From Cytobacillus oceanisediminis 2691 (GTDB lineage: Bacteria > Bacillota > Bacilli > Bacillales > Cytobacillaceae): 64,000 nucleotides of DNA. Made by a program: the position numbers and the translations under genes. The notes beneath the pieces are model-generated. The model searched no databases and was not told where the DNA came from. It saw only the letters and a list, made by a program, of their open reading frames with translations. The first letter of the stretch is position 1, and each line of letters starts with the position of its first letter. The DNA lies in NCBI RefSeq assembly GCF_000294775.2, contig NZ_CP015506.1, positions 5,059,501 through 5,123,500 of the forward strand, given 5' to 3'. Shown here one piece after another: positions 16,546-24,576 of the stretch.

Positions 16546-17694
16546 TTAAAGAATGTTCTTTCTTTTTTCATTAAGCTGCAGGTCTTGCTCTATGATCAGC
16601 TTAGCAGTCTCTGAAAATTGGTCTGCTGCCTGGATTAAATTCATTTTGTTCGTTTCTTGCAAAAGCTCAACATCTTCGAAACGAATAACACTGTCTCCGT
16701 ACATTGCACCTAAAATAACACCGGCCATTACCCCGATGGAATCTGTATCACGGCCAGAGTTGATGCCATCTAAAATGGATCCGTAATAATCTCCGTCATT
16801 TAATACCATAAACGCTAAAGCCATCGGCAGCTCTTCAATGGAGAATAGCCTGCTCGGTGTATAGTGATTGGAAGGAACCCCAACCTTCTCAATTTTACGG
16901 TGAACATCGTCTTTCATTGGCGAATACTTTTCAATCAGACGCTGGAATTCGGCAATTACTGTATCCATGGCTGCCTTTTCAGAACGTAATTTCCTGGCAG
17001 CTTCGGTTAAATCACGAATTGCATTCTTTGTTCCATCCTTAGCAAAATAGAGGGCTGTCTCGACAATTTCATCAACGGTCACATTATCTTCAAACGCCTT
17101 TGCCACGCAAGCTGCCAGCACCCCTGCCGCTTCCAGGCCATAGCTGCTTTGATGCCCCATCGCAAACAATATTGCTTCATCATAGGCAGCCTTCGGATTC
17201 CCCGCATTGACAATTCCAACAGGTGCAATATACATCGCGGCCCCGCAGTTGATCATATTGCCAATTCCCCCTTCACGCGGCTCACAATTGGCTAATACAT
17301 GGCGCATGAAAATATATTTTTCCGGGTAGAATAGACGGTCAATAATGAGCGCCTCTCTGCCAAACTCAGGGATATATGTTTTTCTGAAAGCAATTTCCTT
17401 CACATATTCGTTCCCCATGTCATACGCATCTAAATGCCTTTTTTCTTTGTTATAGACGTTAATGAGTGCAAAAGTCATAAGAGTATCGTCTGTAACTGTA
17501 CCGTTGCCCCTTTTCCTGCCTAAATTCAAGTCAGCCGGATAATCTTCCTTGTACCATTTGGTACGGAGTGTCTCAACTCTCTTATACATTTTTTTTATCT
17601 CTTCATAACTTAATTTTTCAACAGGTGCTCCCAATGCATCCCCTAGTGCTGTAGATATAACAACACCTCTAACTCGTTCTTTAAAAGTAACCAT
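16546..17694 (-). CDS. ADP-ribosylglycohydrolase family protein (canonical metal site)
   Basis: A 382-residue ARH-type hydrolase with all expected motifs: STALGDALGAPVEKLSYEEI near the N-terminus, GTVTDDTLMTFAL, and the C-terminal binuclear Mg site INSGRDTDSIGVMAGVILGA. It starts at the ATG 17692-17694 behind GGGAG; a longer frame to 17721 lacks a ribosome site. It lies 73 bp downstream of the LplC-like permease gene, in the same unit. ARH enzymes hydrolyse ribosyl bonds (ADP-ribosyl-protein, ADP-ribose conjugates). In a sugar-import operon a small-molecule riboside is more likely than a protein target. Confidence 0.9.
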   Translation of the reverse strand: MVTFKERVRGVVISTALGDALGAPVEKLSYEEIKKMYKRVETLRTKWYKEDYPADLNLGRKRGNGTVTDDTLMTFALINVYNKEKRHLDAYDMGNEYVKEIAFRKTYIPEFGREALIIDRLFYPEKYIFMRHVLANCEPREGGIGNMINCGAAMYIAPVGIVNAGNPKAAYDEAILFAMGHQSSYGLEAAGVLAACVAKAFEDNVTVDEIVETALYFAKDGTKNAIRDLTEAARKLRSEKAAMDTVIAEFQRLIEKYSPMKDDVHRKIEKVGVPSNHYTPSRLFSIEELPMALAFMVLNDGDYYGSILDGINSGRDTDSIGVMAGVILGAMYGDSVIRFEDVELLQETNKMNLIQAADQFSETAKLIIEQDLQLNEKRKNIL

Positions 17695-17767
17695 TTGAAG
17701 AACTCCCTTTTTTCTACACATTTCGCTTTTGTGTATTTATTCATCTATTCCACATAGTGTGTAAAGA

Positions 17768-18658
17768 TCAGTCTTTGACTCCACCCTCAAATGCACCCTT
17801 CGCATAGTACTTTAGAATCAACGGATAAATTAGCAGTAAAGGTACAACCGAGATGATAATTGTTCCTGCTTGCAGCGAAGCAAAATCAAGGGTTGCTATT
17901 TGATCATAGGATAGAAAGTTTTGCGCTCCTAACAGGGATGTGTTATCACGTTCTACTACAAATTGCCTAAGAACAAGCTGAAGTGGCCATTTGCCAGTGT
18001 CCGTTAAGTAGATCGTCGCTCGGAAGTATTCGTTCCAGTGATAAACTCCATAAAAAAGACCCATTGTTGCCAAAGCTGGCTTTGATAACGGCAGCATAAT
18101 TTTTGTGAAAATACGGAAGTGCCCAGCTCCATCCATACGGGCTGCTTCCAAAATACTTTCAGGAACATCCTCAAAAAATCTCATCATGATAAACAAGTAA
18201 AAGATATTGATTGTCTTATATAGGATGAGGGACGCATACGTATCCAACAATCCCAGGTTTTTCACCAGTAAGTATTCAGGTATTAATCCCGGTTCAAATA
18301 CCATGATGACAATTAAGAAAATCATTACAAAATTTCGGCCTGGAAATTTCGTTCTTGCCAGTACATAGGCTGTCATTGCTGTAAGCAATAGATTCACGGC
18401 TGTACCCACAATTGTTATAAATAGAGTATTAAAAATACTTTTTATAATTAGCGGGTTTGATAATAGAATTTTATAGTTAATGAGTGAAAATCCTTCAGGT
18501 ATGATTCCCAGACCACTTAGTTTATGAACCTTGAGAGGATCTGATAACGACATTGCTAGTAAGTGAAGAAGCGGAACTAGCACTGTTAATGAAATTAAAA
18601 ACAAAATGCTGTAAATAATAATCGTTGAAATACTCAATTTTTTAAGTTTAGTTATCAT
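17768..18658 (-). CDS. Carbohydrate ABC transporter permease, LplC/YtcP-like
   Basis: A 296-residue inner-membrane subunit with six hydrophobic segments and the EAA loop motif ESILEAARMDGAGHFRIFTKIMLPLSKPALA, which docks the ATPase. The N-terminal pattern (LLISLTVLVPLLHLLAMSLSDP preceded by YSILF, position approximate) and terminal YAKGAFEGGVKD are typical of LplC-type permeases for oligo- or complex sugars. The ATG at 18656-18658 follows GGAGGTGG. It overlaps nothing once this start is used and pairs with the LplB-like gene 11 bp upstream. No ATPase gene is present, so a shared MsmX-like ATPase is expected. Confidence 0.92.
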   Translation of the reverse strand: MITKLKKLSISTIIIYSILFLISLTVLVPLLHLLAMSLSDPLKVHKLSGLGIIPEGFSLINYKILLSNPLIIKSIFNTLFITIVGTAVNLLLTAMTAYVLARTKFPGRNFVMIFLIVIMVFEPGLIPEYLLVKNLGLLDTYASLILYKTINIFYLFIMMRFFEDVPESILEAARMDGAGHFRIFTKIMLPLSKPALATMGLFYGVYHWNEYFRATIYLTDTGKWPLQLVLRQFVVERDNTSLLGAQNFLSYDQIATLDFASLQAGTIIISVVPLLLIYPLILKYYAKGAFEGGVKD

Positions 18659-18669
18659 CGTTCCACCTC

Positions 18670-19569
18670 CTACCAAACACCTTTACCGGTAAAGCGTTTT
18701 GAAATAAAATGCGTACTTAAGATTAAGATAACCCCAATCACACCTTTGAAAAGGCTCGCTGCCGTTGCATAAGCATATTGACCGTTTAAGAGACCGATTC
18801 GATACACATACGTGTCTAAAATGTCGATTACGCTAATGACAGAATTGTTCATCATATTAAAGACCTGGTCAAAACCGGCATTCATGAAGAATCCCAGATT
18901 TAAAATAAAGACTGTCATGATTGTTGAAGTTAAAGACGGCAGCGTGATGTATCTCATTTGCTGTATTTTAGATGCTCCGTCAATTTTGGCCGCTTCATAG
19001 AGAGAAGGACTTATTTTTAGTATGGCTGCCAAGTAAATAATGGAATCCCATCCGGCACTGCGCCATATTTCCTGGAATACCAATACCCAGCGGATATGGT
19101 CCTTACTTGTCATAAAATCAAGGGAAGGCATGTTGAAAAAGCTGCGAATCACGTTGACTCCGCCATCTTCCGGATTCAGAAATGCGATCCAGATCCCCGC
19201 AATAACGACCCATGATAAAAAGTGGGGAAGATAAACGATTGACTGTACATATTTTCTAAACTTCCCGACTCTTACCTCATTGATCAATAATGATAAAATA
19301 ATCGGAATTGGAAAGAAGAATACAATCTTCATCACGCTAATAATGATGGTATTTTTTAATACATCCAAAAAGGCTGGGGAGCTAAATAGGATCTTAAAAT
19401 GCTTCCATCCGACCCAAACATTATCACCGATAATCCGGTAATCCTGAAATGCCAGCTTCATTCCGATTAATGGAACGACGTGGAAGATCGAAAAATAAAG
19501 GAGGGCTGGAAAAAGCATAAGATAGAGGACCCAGCTTGATTTAATTTGCTTCAGTATGCCCTTTTTCAT
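18670..19569 (-). CDS. Carbohydrate ABC transporter permease, LplB-like
   Basis: A 299-residue polytopic permease, first of the pair. It shows the LplB-type opening (WVLYLMLFPALLYFSIFHVVPLIGMKLAFQDY) and EAA loop SPSLYEAAKIDGASKIQQMRYITLPSL, and ends in HFISKRFTGKGVW as these proteins commonly do. Its start (ATG 19567-19569, GGAG upstream) lies inside the end of the ribokinase gene, a 29-bp overlap suggesting coupled translation. With LplC and the lipoprotein at 24577-26058 it forms the import system of the locus. Confidence 0.92.
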   Translation of the reverse strand: MKKGILKQIKSSWVLYLMLFPALLYFSIFHVVPLIGMKLAFQDYRIIGDNVWVGWKHFKILFSSPAFLDVLKNTIIISVMKIVFFFPIPIILSLLINEVRVGKFRKYVQSIVYLPHFLSWVVIAGIWIAFLNPEDGGVNVIRSFFNMPSLDFMTSKDHIRWVLVFQEIWRSAGWDSIIYLAAILKISPSLYEAAKIDGASKIQQMRYITLPSLTSTIMTVFILNLGFFMNAGFDQVFNMMNNSVISVIDILDTYVYRIGLLNGQYAYATAASLFKGVIGVILILSTHFISKRFTGKGVW

Positions 19570-20467
19570 CTTTATACTCCTTTTCCTTTACAAATTGAGT
19601 CACATCATACCGCTTGGGCATTCCCGTTTGAGCACCCTTTTTAGTGACCGATATCCCAGCTGCTATGTTGCCAAAACGTATGCTGTCTTCAAGACAGTTC
19701 CCTTCTGCAATGGCAACTGCGAAAGCTCCTGAAAAGGTATCTCCAGCTCCCGTAGTATCAACTGGAATCACCTTAATGGAAGGAACTAATTTGATCTCTG
19801 TTCCATCAAAGAAACGTACTCCCTCTGACCCGCATGTAATGATTAATTTATTCGGATACTTTTTAAGCAGCTCTTCCATTGAATCATTCGTGTTAAACAC
19901 CAATTTGTACTCGTGTTCATTCGGTGTAACATAGGTCACCTTGTTAATCAGCTCTTGACTGAGTGTTTGTGCCGGCGCCGGGTTGATAATAATCGTTTTT
20001 CCTTGTTCATAAAGGAGCGGAACCAGATACTCAATCATGTCTAACGGTGTCTCGAGCTGAAATACAATCACATCGTAGTTCAGAAGCTCTGTTGCAGTTT
20101 TTTTTACATAGTCAACGTTGGTATGTGTATTTGCCCCTGGTACCACAATGATGCGATTTTCGCTTTGACAAAGCTCAATAAACGCTGCTCCTGTAGGCAA
20201 TCCTTTTACAGATTGGAGATTTACAAGATTGATATTCTCCTTTTCCAGCTTTTTGATAATTAGATCACTATTCTCATCATCACCAACCGATCCGAATAAG
20301 GACACATCACCGCCAAGACGGGCAGCTGCCACAGCTTGATTGGCCCCCTTGCCGCCAATGGATAAAAAGAAATTCTCACCCAGTACGGTTTCTCCTAATT
20401 TAGGCAGTACCTCGCTTTCAATAAAATAATCCATATTGATACTTCCAACAACGGCTATTCTCTGCAT
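19541..20467 (-). CDS. rbsK: Ribokinase (PfkB family)
   Basis: A 308-residue sugar kinase transferring phosphate from ATP to the 5-OH of ribose or a close analogue. Motifs are GSINMDYF, the first PfkB signature GGKGANQAVAAARLGGDVSLFG, and the second DTTGAGDTFSGAFAVAIAEG with the catalytic Asp in GAGD. ADP-binding NPAPAQTL and VTPNEHE segments are also seen. I start at the ATG 20465-20467 (AGGATG seven bases upstream), which avoids overlap with the DUF4387 gene. No rbsD or rbsACB genes accompany it. Here it most likely phosphorylates ribose released by the ARH hydrolases. Confidence 0.9.
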   Translation of the reverse strand: MQRIAVVGSINMDYFIESEVLPKLGETVLGENFFLSIGGKGANQAVAAARLGGDVSLFGSVGDDENSDLIIKKLEKENINLVNLQSVKGLPTGAAFIELCQSENRIIVVPGANTHTNVDYVKKTATELLNYDVIVFQLETPLDMIEYLVPLLYEQGKTIIINPAPAQTLSQELINKVTYVTPNEHEYKLVFNTNDSMEELLKKYPNKLIITCGSEGVRFFDGTEIKLVPSIKVIPVDTTGAGDTFSGAFAVAIAEGNCLEDSIRFGNIAAGISVTKKGAQTGMPKRYDVTQFVKEKEYKDEKGHTEAN

Positions 20468-20477
20468 GTTCATCATC

Positions 20478-20789
20478 CTAATCAATCAGTATATTCATTA
20501 ACGGTGCATGCTGCTGTGCCCCATATACATCCCGGTCTCCTACTGTTCCAGAGGAGATATCTCTTAAAATCGTAATCTTAATTCCAAGTGCCTGATCATA
20601 GAAAACGAGATGGTCAATCTGTTCCGATGTGAGATTATACAGCTCGCAAATCGTTTGTTCATTAATTTTTCCTGAACTCTTGACTCGCTCATAGACTTCC
20701 TTGGAATCGAATAAAATATCGAATGTCAGCTCGAAAGGTCCTGCGTTTTTACTTCGTAATACTTTAGCTAGTTCAAATAAAGCGGCCAT
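20478..20789 (-). CDS. DUF4387 family protein
   Basis: A 103-residue cytosolic protein matching the DUF4387 pattern: LAKVLRSKNAGPFELTFDILFDS at the N-terminus, then ITILRDISSGTVGDRDVYGAQQHAPLM near the end. The function is unknown. The family is habitually encoded next to, or fused with, DUF1446/AtuA-type proteins, and here it follows the AtuA-like gene by 12 bp, so the two probably form one enzyme or complex. A GGGGATG ribosome site precedes the start. Confidence 0.85.
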   Translation of the reverse strand: MAALFELAKVLRSKNAGPFELTFDILFDSKEVYERVKSSGKINEQTICELYNLTSEQIDHLVFYDQALGIKITILRDISSGTVGDRDVYGAQQHAPLMNILID

Positions 20790-20801
20790 GTTTTCATCCC
20801 C

Positions 20802-22160
20802 TTACAAATACTCAATAACAAATGGGCTTTCAGTGATTTCCATTAGGTGATAGAGAGAAAACTCATACACAGGTCCAAACTCTACATCACTTGGTGCAAA
20901 AGGAAAGGCTAAATTACCAGCTGTAGATTTCCGATTTTCATATCCATAGTGGAGAAATGTCGATCTTACACTCGAGCAAATACTGTTTGCAAGTTCCTGT
21001 GTTTTGGCAACCACTTCAAACATGACACCAATCTCATGTCCATGGAATGGTGCACATTCTCTTGAACCTAGCACTCCATTTTTCCCATAATTATAGAAGT
21101 GAATAGAATAATCTTCTTCCGGGATGTCCTCGTAATAATCCCTTACCTGCTCCATCACAAGCTCCTCAATTTCTTCAATATTCTCAACTAAAATCGGGTC
21201 ACGGACACCTGCGATAACAAAGGTTCTATAGGCAACCTTTCGTGCACCTTCCAGCTTGATGAAATATTGATCATTTTTTAGCAGTTTACTATTCTTAACC
21301 TCGACAACCCCGTCACTCACTTGTGTGAACTCACATTGACTAAGGTCAAGGATAATGCCTGGCCCATGTAAAATGTATGGATGTTCTTTTTCGTAGAAAG
21401 TATGTGCACTCACACTAATCGGCGAACATTTGCGAATTGGATTCAAGGATTGAACCGTGAAGGAATCTTCCTTTAATGTTCCAACGATGCAATCCTTGGT
21501 TGTGCCTGGTTCAGCACATAGCGCCCCGCATTCTAAAATTTTGCCAAGATGGTAAGCGAGACCAGAATCTTTGCCGTGGTAAATTCCAACTGCCGCAAAT
21601 GGCGATGGATCATATGCTCTTCCACAGACAACAATGTCTGCTCCGTTTTCAAGAGCTTCCAAAATGGGCTCGTGTCCCATCTGAGCAACAATGTTGTTCG
21701 TTTCTTGGATGACTTCATCTGTAAGAGCTGGAATGTTTGGCGTTAGAGGGTTAATTCGGCCTTCCTGGTTTGCTTTTATTATTTCCTCCTGTGTAAAGTC
21801 GGACCAAATCACGGCAATTCTAGCTGTTAAGCTGCGTTCTGCCAGGATTTCTTTAATAATATCCAGCGTCCACTCAATATGCGGCTTGGCACCGGCTCCG
21901 CCAGCAGACCCTATAACAATGGGAATGTCACGGGGAACACCATTTTTAATAATGATATCCAAATCCTTTTTGGTTGCCCGACGGCTCACAATCGCGACAC
22001 CTGCACCAAGCTTATGCGGACCTGCATCAGTCGATCCTGCATCCACAACAATTCCATGAACCTTTTGATTGTACTCAAAGGCCCTGTTAAAAGACTCTTC
22101 AGGAAACCCATATCCTAATATTCCGCACGGAGAAACGATTCGTACATCACTGCTAGTCAT
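20802..22160 (-). CDS. AtuA / DUF1446 family protein
   Basis: A 452-residue cytosolic protein of the acyclic-terpene-utilisation AtuA (DUF1446) family. Visible blocks are VSPCGILGYGFPEESF, VVDAGSTDAGPHKLGAG, VIGSAGGAGAKPHIEWTLDII, ADIVVCGRAYDPSPFAAVG and RECAPFHGHEIGVMFEVVAKTQE. The biochemical activity of the family is not established; catabolic clusters often carry it with DUF4387. It is the first gene of the second transcription unit of the locus, preceded by two LacI-type operators. Inference: with DUF4387 it processes the sugar acid or the aglycone side of the substrate. Confidence 0.88.
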   Translation of the reverse strand: MTSSDVRIVSPCGILGYGFPEESFNRAFEYNQKVHGIVVDAGSTDAGPHKLGAGVAIVSRRATKKDLDIIIKNGVPRDIPIVIGSAGGAGAKPHIEWTLDIIKEILAERSLTARIAVIWSDFTQEEIIKANQEGRINPLTPNIPALTDEVIQETNNIVAQMGHEPILEALENGADIVVCGRAYDPSPFAAVGIYHGKDSGLAYHLGKILECGALCAEPGTTKDCIVGTLKEDSFTVQSLNPIRKCSPISVSAHTFYEKEHPYILHGPGIILDLSQCEFTQVSDGVVEVKNSKLLKNDQYFIKLEGARKVAYRTFVIAGVRDPILVENIEEIEELVMEQVRDYYEDIPEEDYSIHFYNYGKNGVLGSRECAPFHGHEIGVMFEVVAKTQELANSICSSVRSTFLHYGYENRKSTAGNLAFPFAPSDVEFGPVYEFSLYHLMEITESPFVIEYL

Positions 22161-22218
22161 GTTATAACCTCTTTTAAACTTTTATTTGTATGTTTTCTGG
22201 TCAATAAAACGCTTGACA

Positions 22219-22232
22219 TGTAACCGGTTACA
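22219..22232. promoter_or_regulatory. LacI-type operator O1
   Basis: TGTAACCGGTTACA, a perfect 14-bp palindrome 58 bp before the AtuA-like start. It is identical to the sites at 22283 and 26278 and one mismatch from the one at 26180. Confidence 0.85.
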
Positions 22233-22282
22233 CATTTTCTTAAAAAAAATAAGTTTACAGGACAAACTTTGACCCCAAGATA

Positions 22283-22296
22283 TGTAACCGGTTACA
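22283..22296. promoter_or_regulatory. LacI-type operator O2
   Basis: Second perfect TGTAACCGGTTACA, 64 bp (about six helical turns) from O1. The spacing would allow loop formation by a dimer-of-dimers or cooperative repression of the AtuA-to-LacI unit. The rest of 22233-22474 is non-coding. Confidence 0.85.
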
Positions 22297-22408
22297 TGTT
22301 ATATATTCTTATGGTACCGTTTGATGCCAGTCCCTGTCAACCTATTATTATCTCAATGTTTAGATTTCTACCGCAAAGATCTCAATGGCTATTGTTAAAG
22401 ATAGCTTG

Positions 22409-22447
22409 GCACGATTATTTTTTTCCCTTTCTTAGGATGAATCGTGC
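22409..22447 (-). terminator. Possible terminator after ARH paralogue 3
   Basis: GCACGATT and AATCGTGC form an 8-bp inverted repeat with a 23-base loop, 28 bp past the stop at 22475. There is no clear U-tract on the minus strand, so this is only tentative. Confidence 0.3.
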
Positions 22448-22474
22448 AGCTATATTTAAAATCATTTTTAGAAG

Positions 22475-23515
22475 TTAAGCATTTTCATAGCCGGCCAACT
22501 TGGAAGCAATATCCTTCAGTGATGTCCCCTGTAAACTGGGAATACAAATCCCTTTAATTTCATCTAATGCCACTTTCCAAGTTTCCGGGACTGCACTTGC
22601 TCCCTGAGAAGCTCCTGATAGAGCGCCTACCATAGCAGGCATACTATCGGACTGTTTCGGAAGTAATGATGCCAGCTGAATTCCTTTTTGCAGGTCTCCT
22701 TGTATACTTAGAAAAATGGCATAGGCTACTGCGAGTGTTTCAGGTGCAATATTTGCATAGTTATATACCGCATTGACTACTCGCTTTTGCCATAGCGGTA
22801 TGGCTGCAAATCCGTCACCTTGGGTTTCTTCAAGTACATTTAGGGCAATATTCATTTTTCTGCGAATCCAGGTATTCTCCGGTACGTATTTTAGCCCTTC
22901 TTCCACTATTTCTTGCGGGGAAGCACCTGATAGAGCCACAGCTATACTGGCAGCCATCGCCTGGGCCGCATATACACCATCCTCAGCATTTGTGATAGAA
23001 GCCATTTTTTGTGCAATATTTGCAGCTTCTTCAGGCTGATTTTTATAGATAAGACCTATTGGAACCGCACGTGAAACAGAGCCATCATCATAGTGGTGTG
23101 GATTGTCATTGCCAGATGCCGGGGGAAGGATTCCTTTTCTGATGTTTTCAATAGAAGCTCTCTCACTTACTCCACTCCATATTTCCTGCTCAGCTTCTAC
23201 TATATAATTCATCCAGCCATGAAGTAATTTTTCTTCCGTAATTTCATTTCCACAATCTAATATCATTTGGGCTGCAACGATTGCAAATTCCGTATCATCC
23301 GTTCCGCAATAATCTAAAATATCCTCGCTCATAGCATGTGTGAAGGGCAATGAAATTTTATTGATCCGATGCCGATCCGTAATTTGGCTAAAGCTCCATA
23401 AACGATTTCTCCTCTTAGGGGGAAGTACGAGAGATCTATGATACATCGCTGCAAAGCCTACCGAATCACCCATTGCCATACCAAGAAGGGAACCGTAAAT
23501 TTTATCATGAGACAT
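22475..23515 (-). CDS. ADP-ribosylglycohydrolase family protein (altered metal site)
   Basis: A 346-residue ARH paralogue. It keeps GMAMGDSVGFAAMY and YCGTDDTEFAIVAAQM, but the usual C-terminal G-R/G-D-(S/T)-D motif is PKQSDSMPAM, so one of the two conserved aspartates that ligate magnesium is replaced by glutamine. It may have reduced or altered chemistry, or act as a partner of the neighbouring paralogue 4. Their genes overlap by one base (TAATG), a strong sign of translational coupling. It is the last gene of the first transcription unit. Confidence 0.85.
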   Translation of the reverse strand: MSHDKIYGSLLGMAMGDSVGFAAMYHRSLVLPPKRRNRLWSFSQITDRHRINKISLPFTHAMSEDILDYCGTDDTEFAIVAAQMILDCGNEITEEKLLHGWMNYIVEAEQEIWSGVSERASIENIRKGILPPASGNDNPHHYDDGSVSRAVPIGLIYKNQPEEAANIAQKMASITNAEDGVYAAQAMAASIAVALSGASPQEIVEEGLKYVPENTWIRRKMNIALNVLEETQGDGFAAIPLWQKRVVNAVYNYANIAPETLAVAYAIFLSIQGDLQKGIQLASLLPKQSDSMPAMVGALSGASQGASAVPETWKVALDEIKGICIPSLQGTSLKDIASKLAGYENA

Positions 23516-24507
23516 TACTCTTTTCCTCCTATGATTACGTTTGTTAAATCTCTGGCAATATCACGGACATCTATCCCTTTCATAGCCAAAACACAGCGGC
23601 CGCGAATAATATTAATCCGGTCCTGCCAATCAGTTGGTACAGCGTCAGCACCATGTAATGCTCCTGCCATTGCACCATTCATAGCCGCAATTGTATCAGA
23701 ATCTCTTCCAATATTGACTCCGCCAAGGACAGCAGGAATATACTCCCCCTTCGCTGCGGCAAACACACCATAAGCGAGCGGAATAGCTTCCGGTCCCATA
23801 TCGGCCCAAGGATAGTAGAAAATGGAGTTCTTATTGTAGAGCTCTTCCATAGCATCTTGAACATTCGTATACTTTGTGCCAATTTCTACAGCCTCGCTGA
23901 TTTTCCGATATGTCCAGGAATCCTTAGGTATGTGGTTCATCCCTGTTTCAATTACTTTTTGCCAATCGTTTCCCGTCATGGCATAAGCAACGCTTGCCGC
24001 TACAGCTTGACCGCAATATACTCCATCCCGAGCGTGACTGACTCTTGCTTCAATCTCGGCTAACCTGGCCGCTTCTTCCGGATTGCCTGCACAATAAATA
24101 CCAATCGGAGAAATTCTCATGGCAACCCCATCACTCCACATTTGATGATTATCGACACCTGTGGCAGGGGCAGCCAGCCCCTTTCGAAGATTAAAGATAG
24201 CCTCTACTTCACTAAATCCGCCGCCTTTAAAGCCGCCTTCCTGAGAAACAAGATATTTAGTCCATTCTCTTGTCATATCCTCATAGTTTAATTTGTTACC
24301 ATATTTTAAGATGATTTTTGCTGTCAGCATTGTGTATTCGGTATCATCTGTTCCAACTGGATCATCATTGACAAAGTCATTGATCCAACCATATTTTTCC
24401 CGGATCTCTTCCAAAGCCAAGCCTTCGGTTGGAGCTCCCAATGCGTCACCCACTGATAATCCTATTAAACAGCCATATACACGCTTATACCATTGTTCGA
24501 AATCCAA
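23515..24507 (-). CDS. ADP-ribosylglycohydrolase family protein (canonical metal site)
   Basis: A 330-residue ARH hydrolase with intact GLSVGDALGAPTEGLALEEI, GTDDTEYTML and NIGRDSDTIAAMNGAMAGALHG motifs. Internal ARVSHARDGVYCGQAVAASVAYA is also seen in paralogue 3 (EDGVYAAQAMAASIAVA), so the two arose by duplication within this subgroup. It follows the binding-protein gene by 69 bp, across a terminator-like hairpin. The role inferred is intracellular cleavage of an imported ribosyl-type glycoside. Confidence 0.88.
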   Translation of the reverse strand: MDFEQWYKRVYGCLIGLSVGDALGAPTEGLALEEIREKYGWINDFVNDDPVGTDDTEYTMLTAKIILKYGNKLNYEDMTREWTKYLVSQEGGFKGGGFSEVEAIFNLRKGLAAPATGVDNHQMWSDGVAMRISPIGIYCAGNPEEAARLAEIEARVSHARDGVYCGQAVAASVAYAMTGNDWQKVIETGMNHIPKDSWTYRKISEAVEIGTKYTNVQDAMEELYNKNSIFYYPWADMGPEAIPLAYGVFAAAKGEYIPAVLGGVNIGRDSDTIAAMNGAMAGALHGADAVPTDWQDRINIIRGRCVLAMKGIDVRDIARDLTNVIIGGKE

Positions 24508-24535
24508 ATGAGTCCCCCCTATGCTAAAGTTTCCT

Positions 24536-24572
24536 AAAAAACAGTGGAGAACGGAGTCTCCACTATTTTTTT
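24536..24572 (-). terminator. Intra-operon terminator-like hairpin after the binding-protein gene
   Basis: AGTGGAGA and TCTCCACT (6-base loop) followed on the minus strand by GTTTTTTAGG. Such a leaky terminator would keep binding protein in excess over the two downstream glycohydrolases. Confidence 0.7.
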
Positions 24573-24576
24573 AGTA

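Noticed and set aside
22233-22282. Sigma-A promoter between operators O1 and O2
   Set aside because: Several weak -35/-10 combinations exist on the minus strand and none stands out, so I did not assign one.
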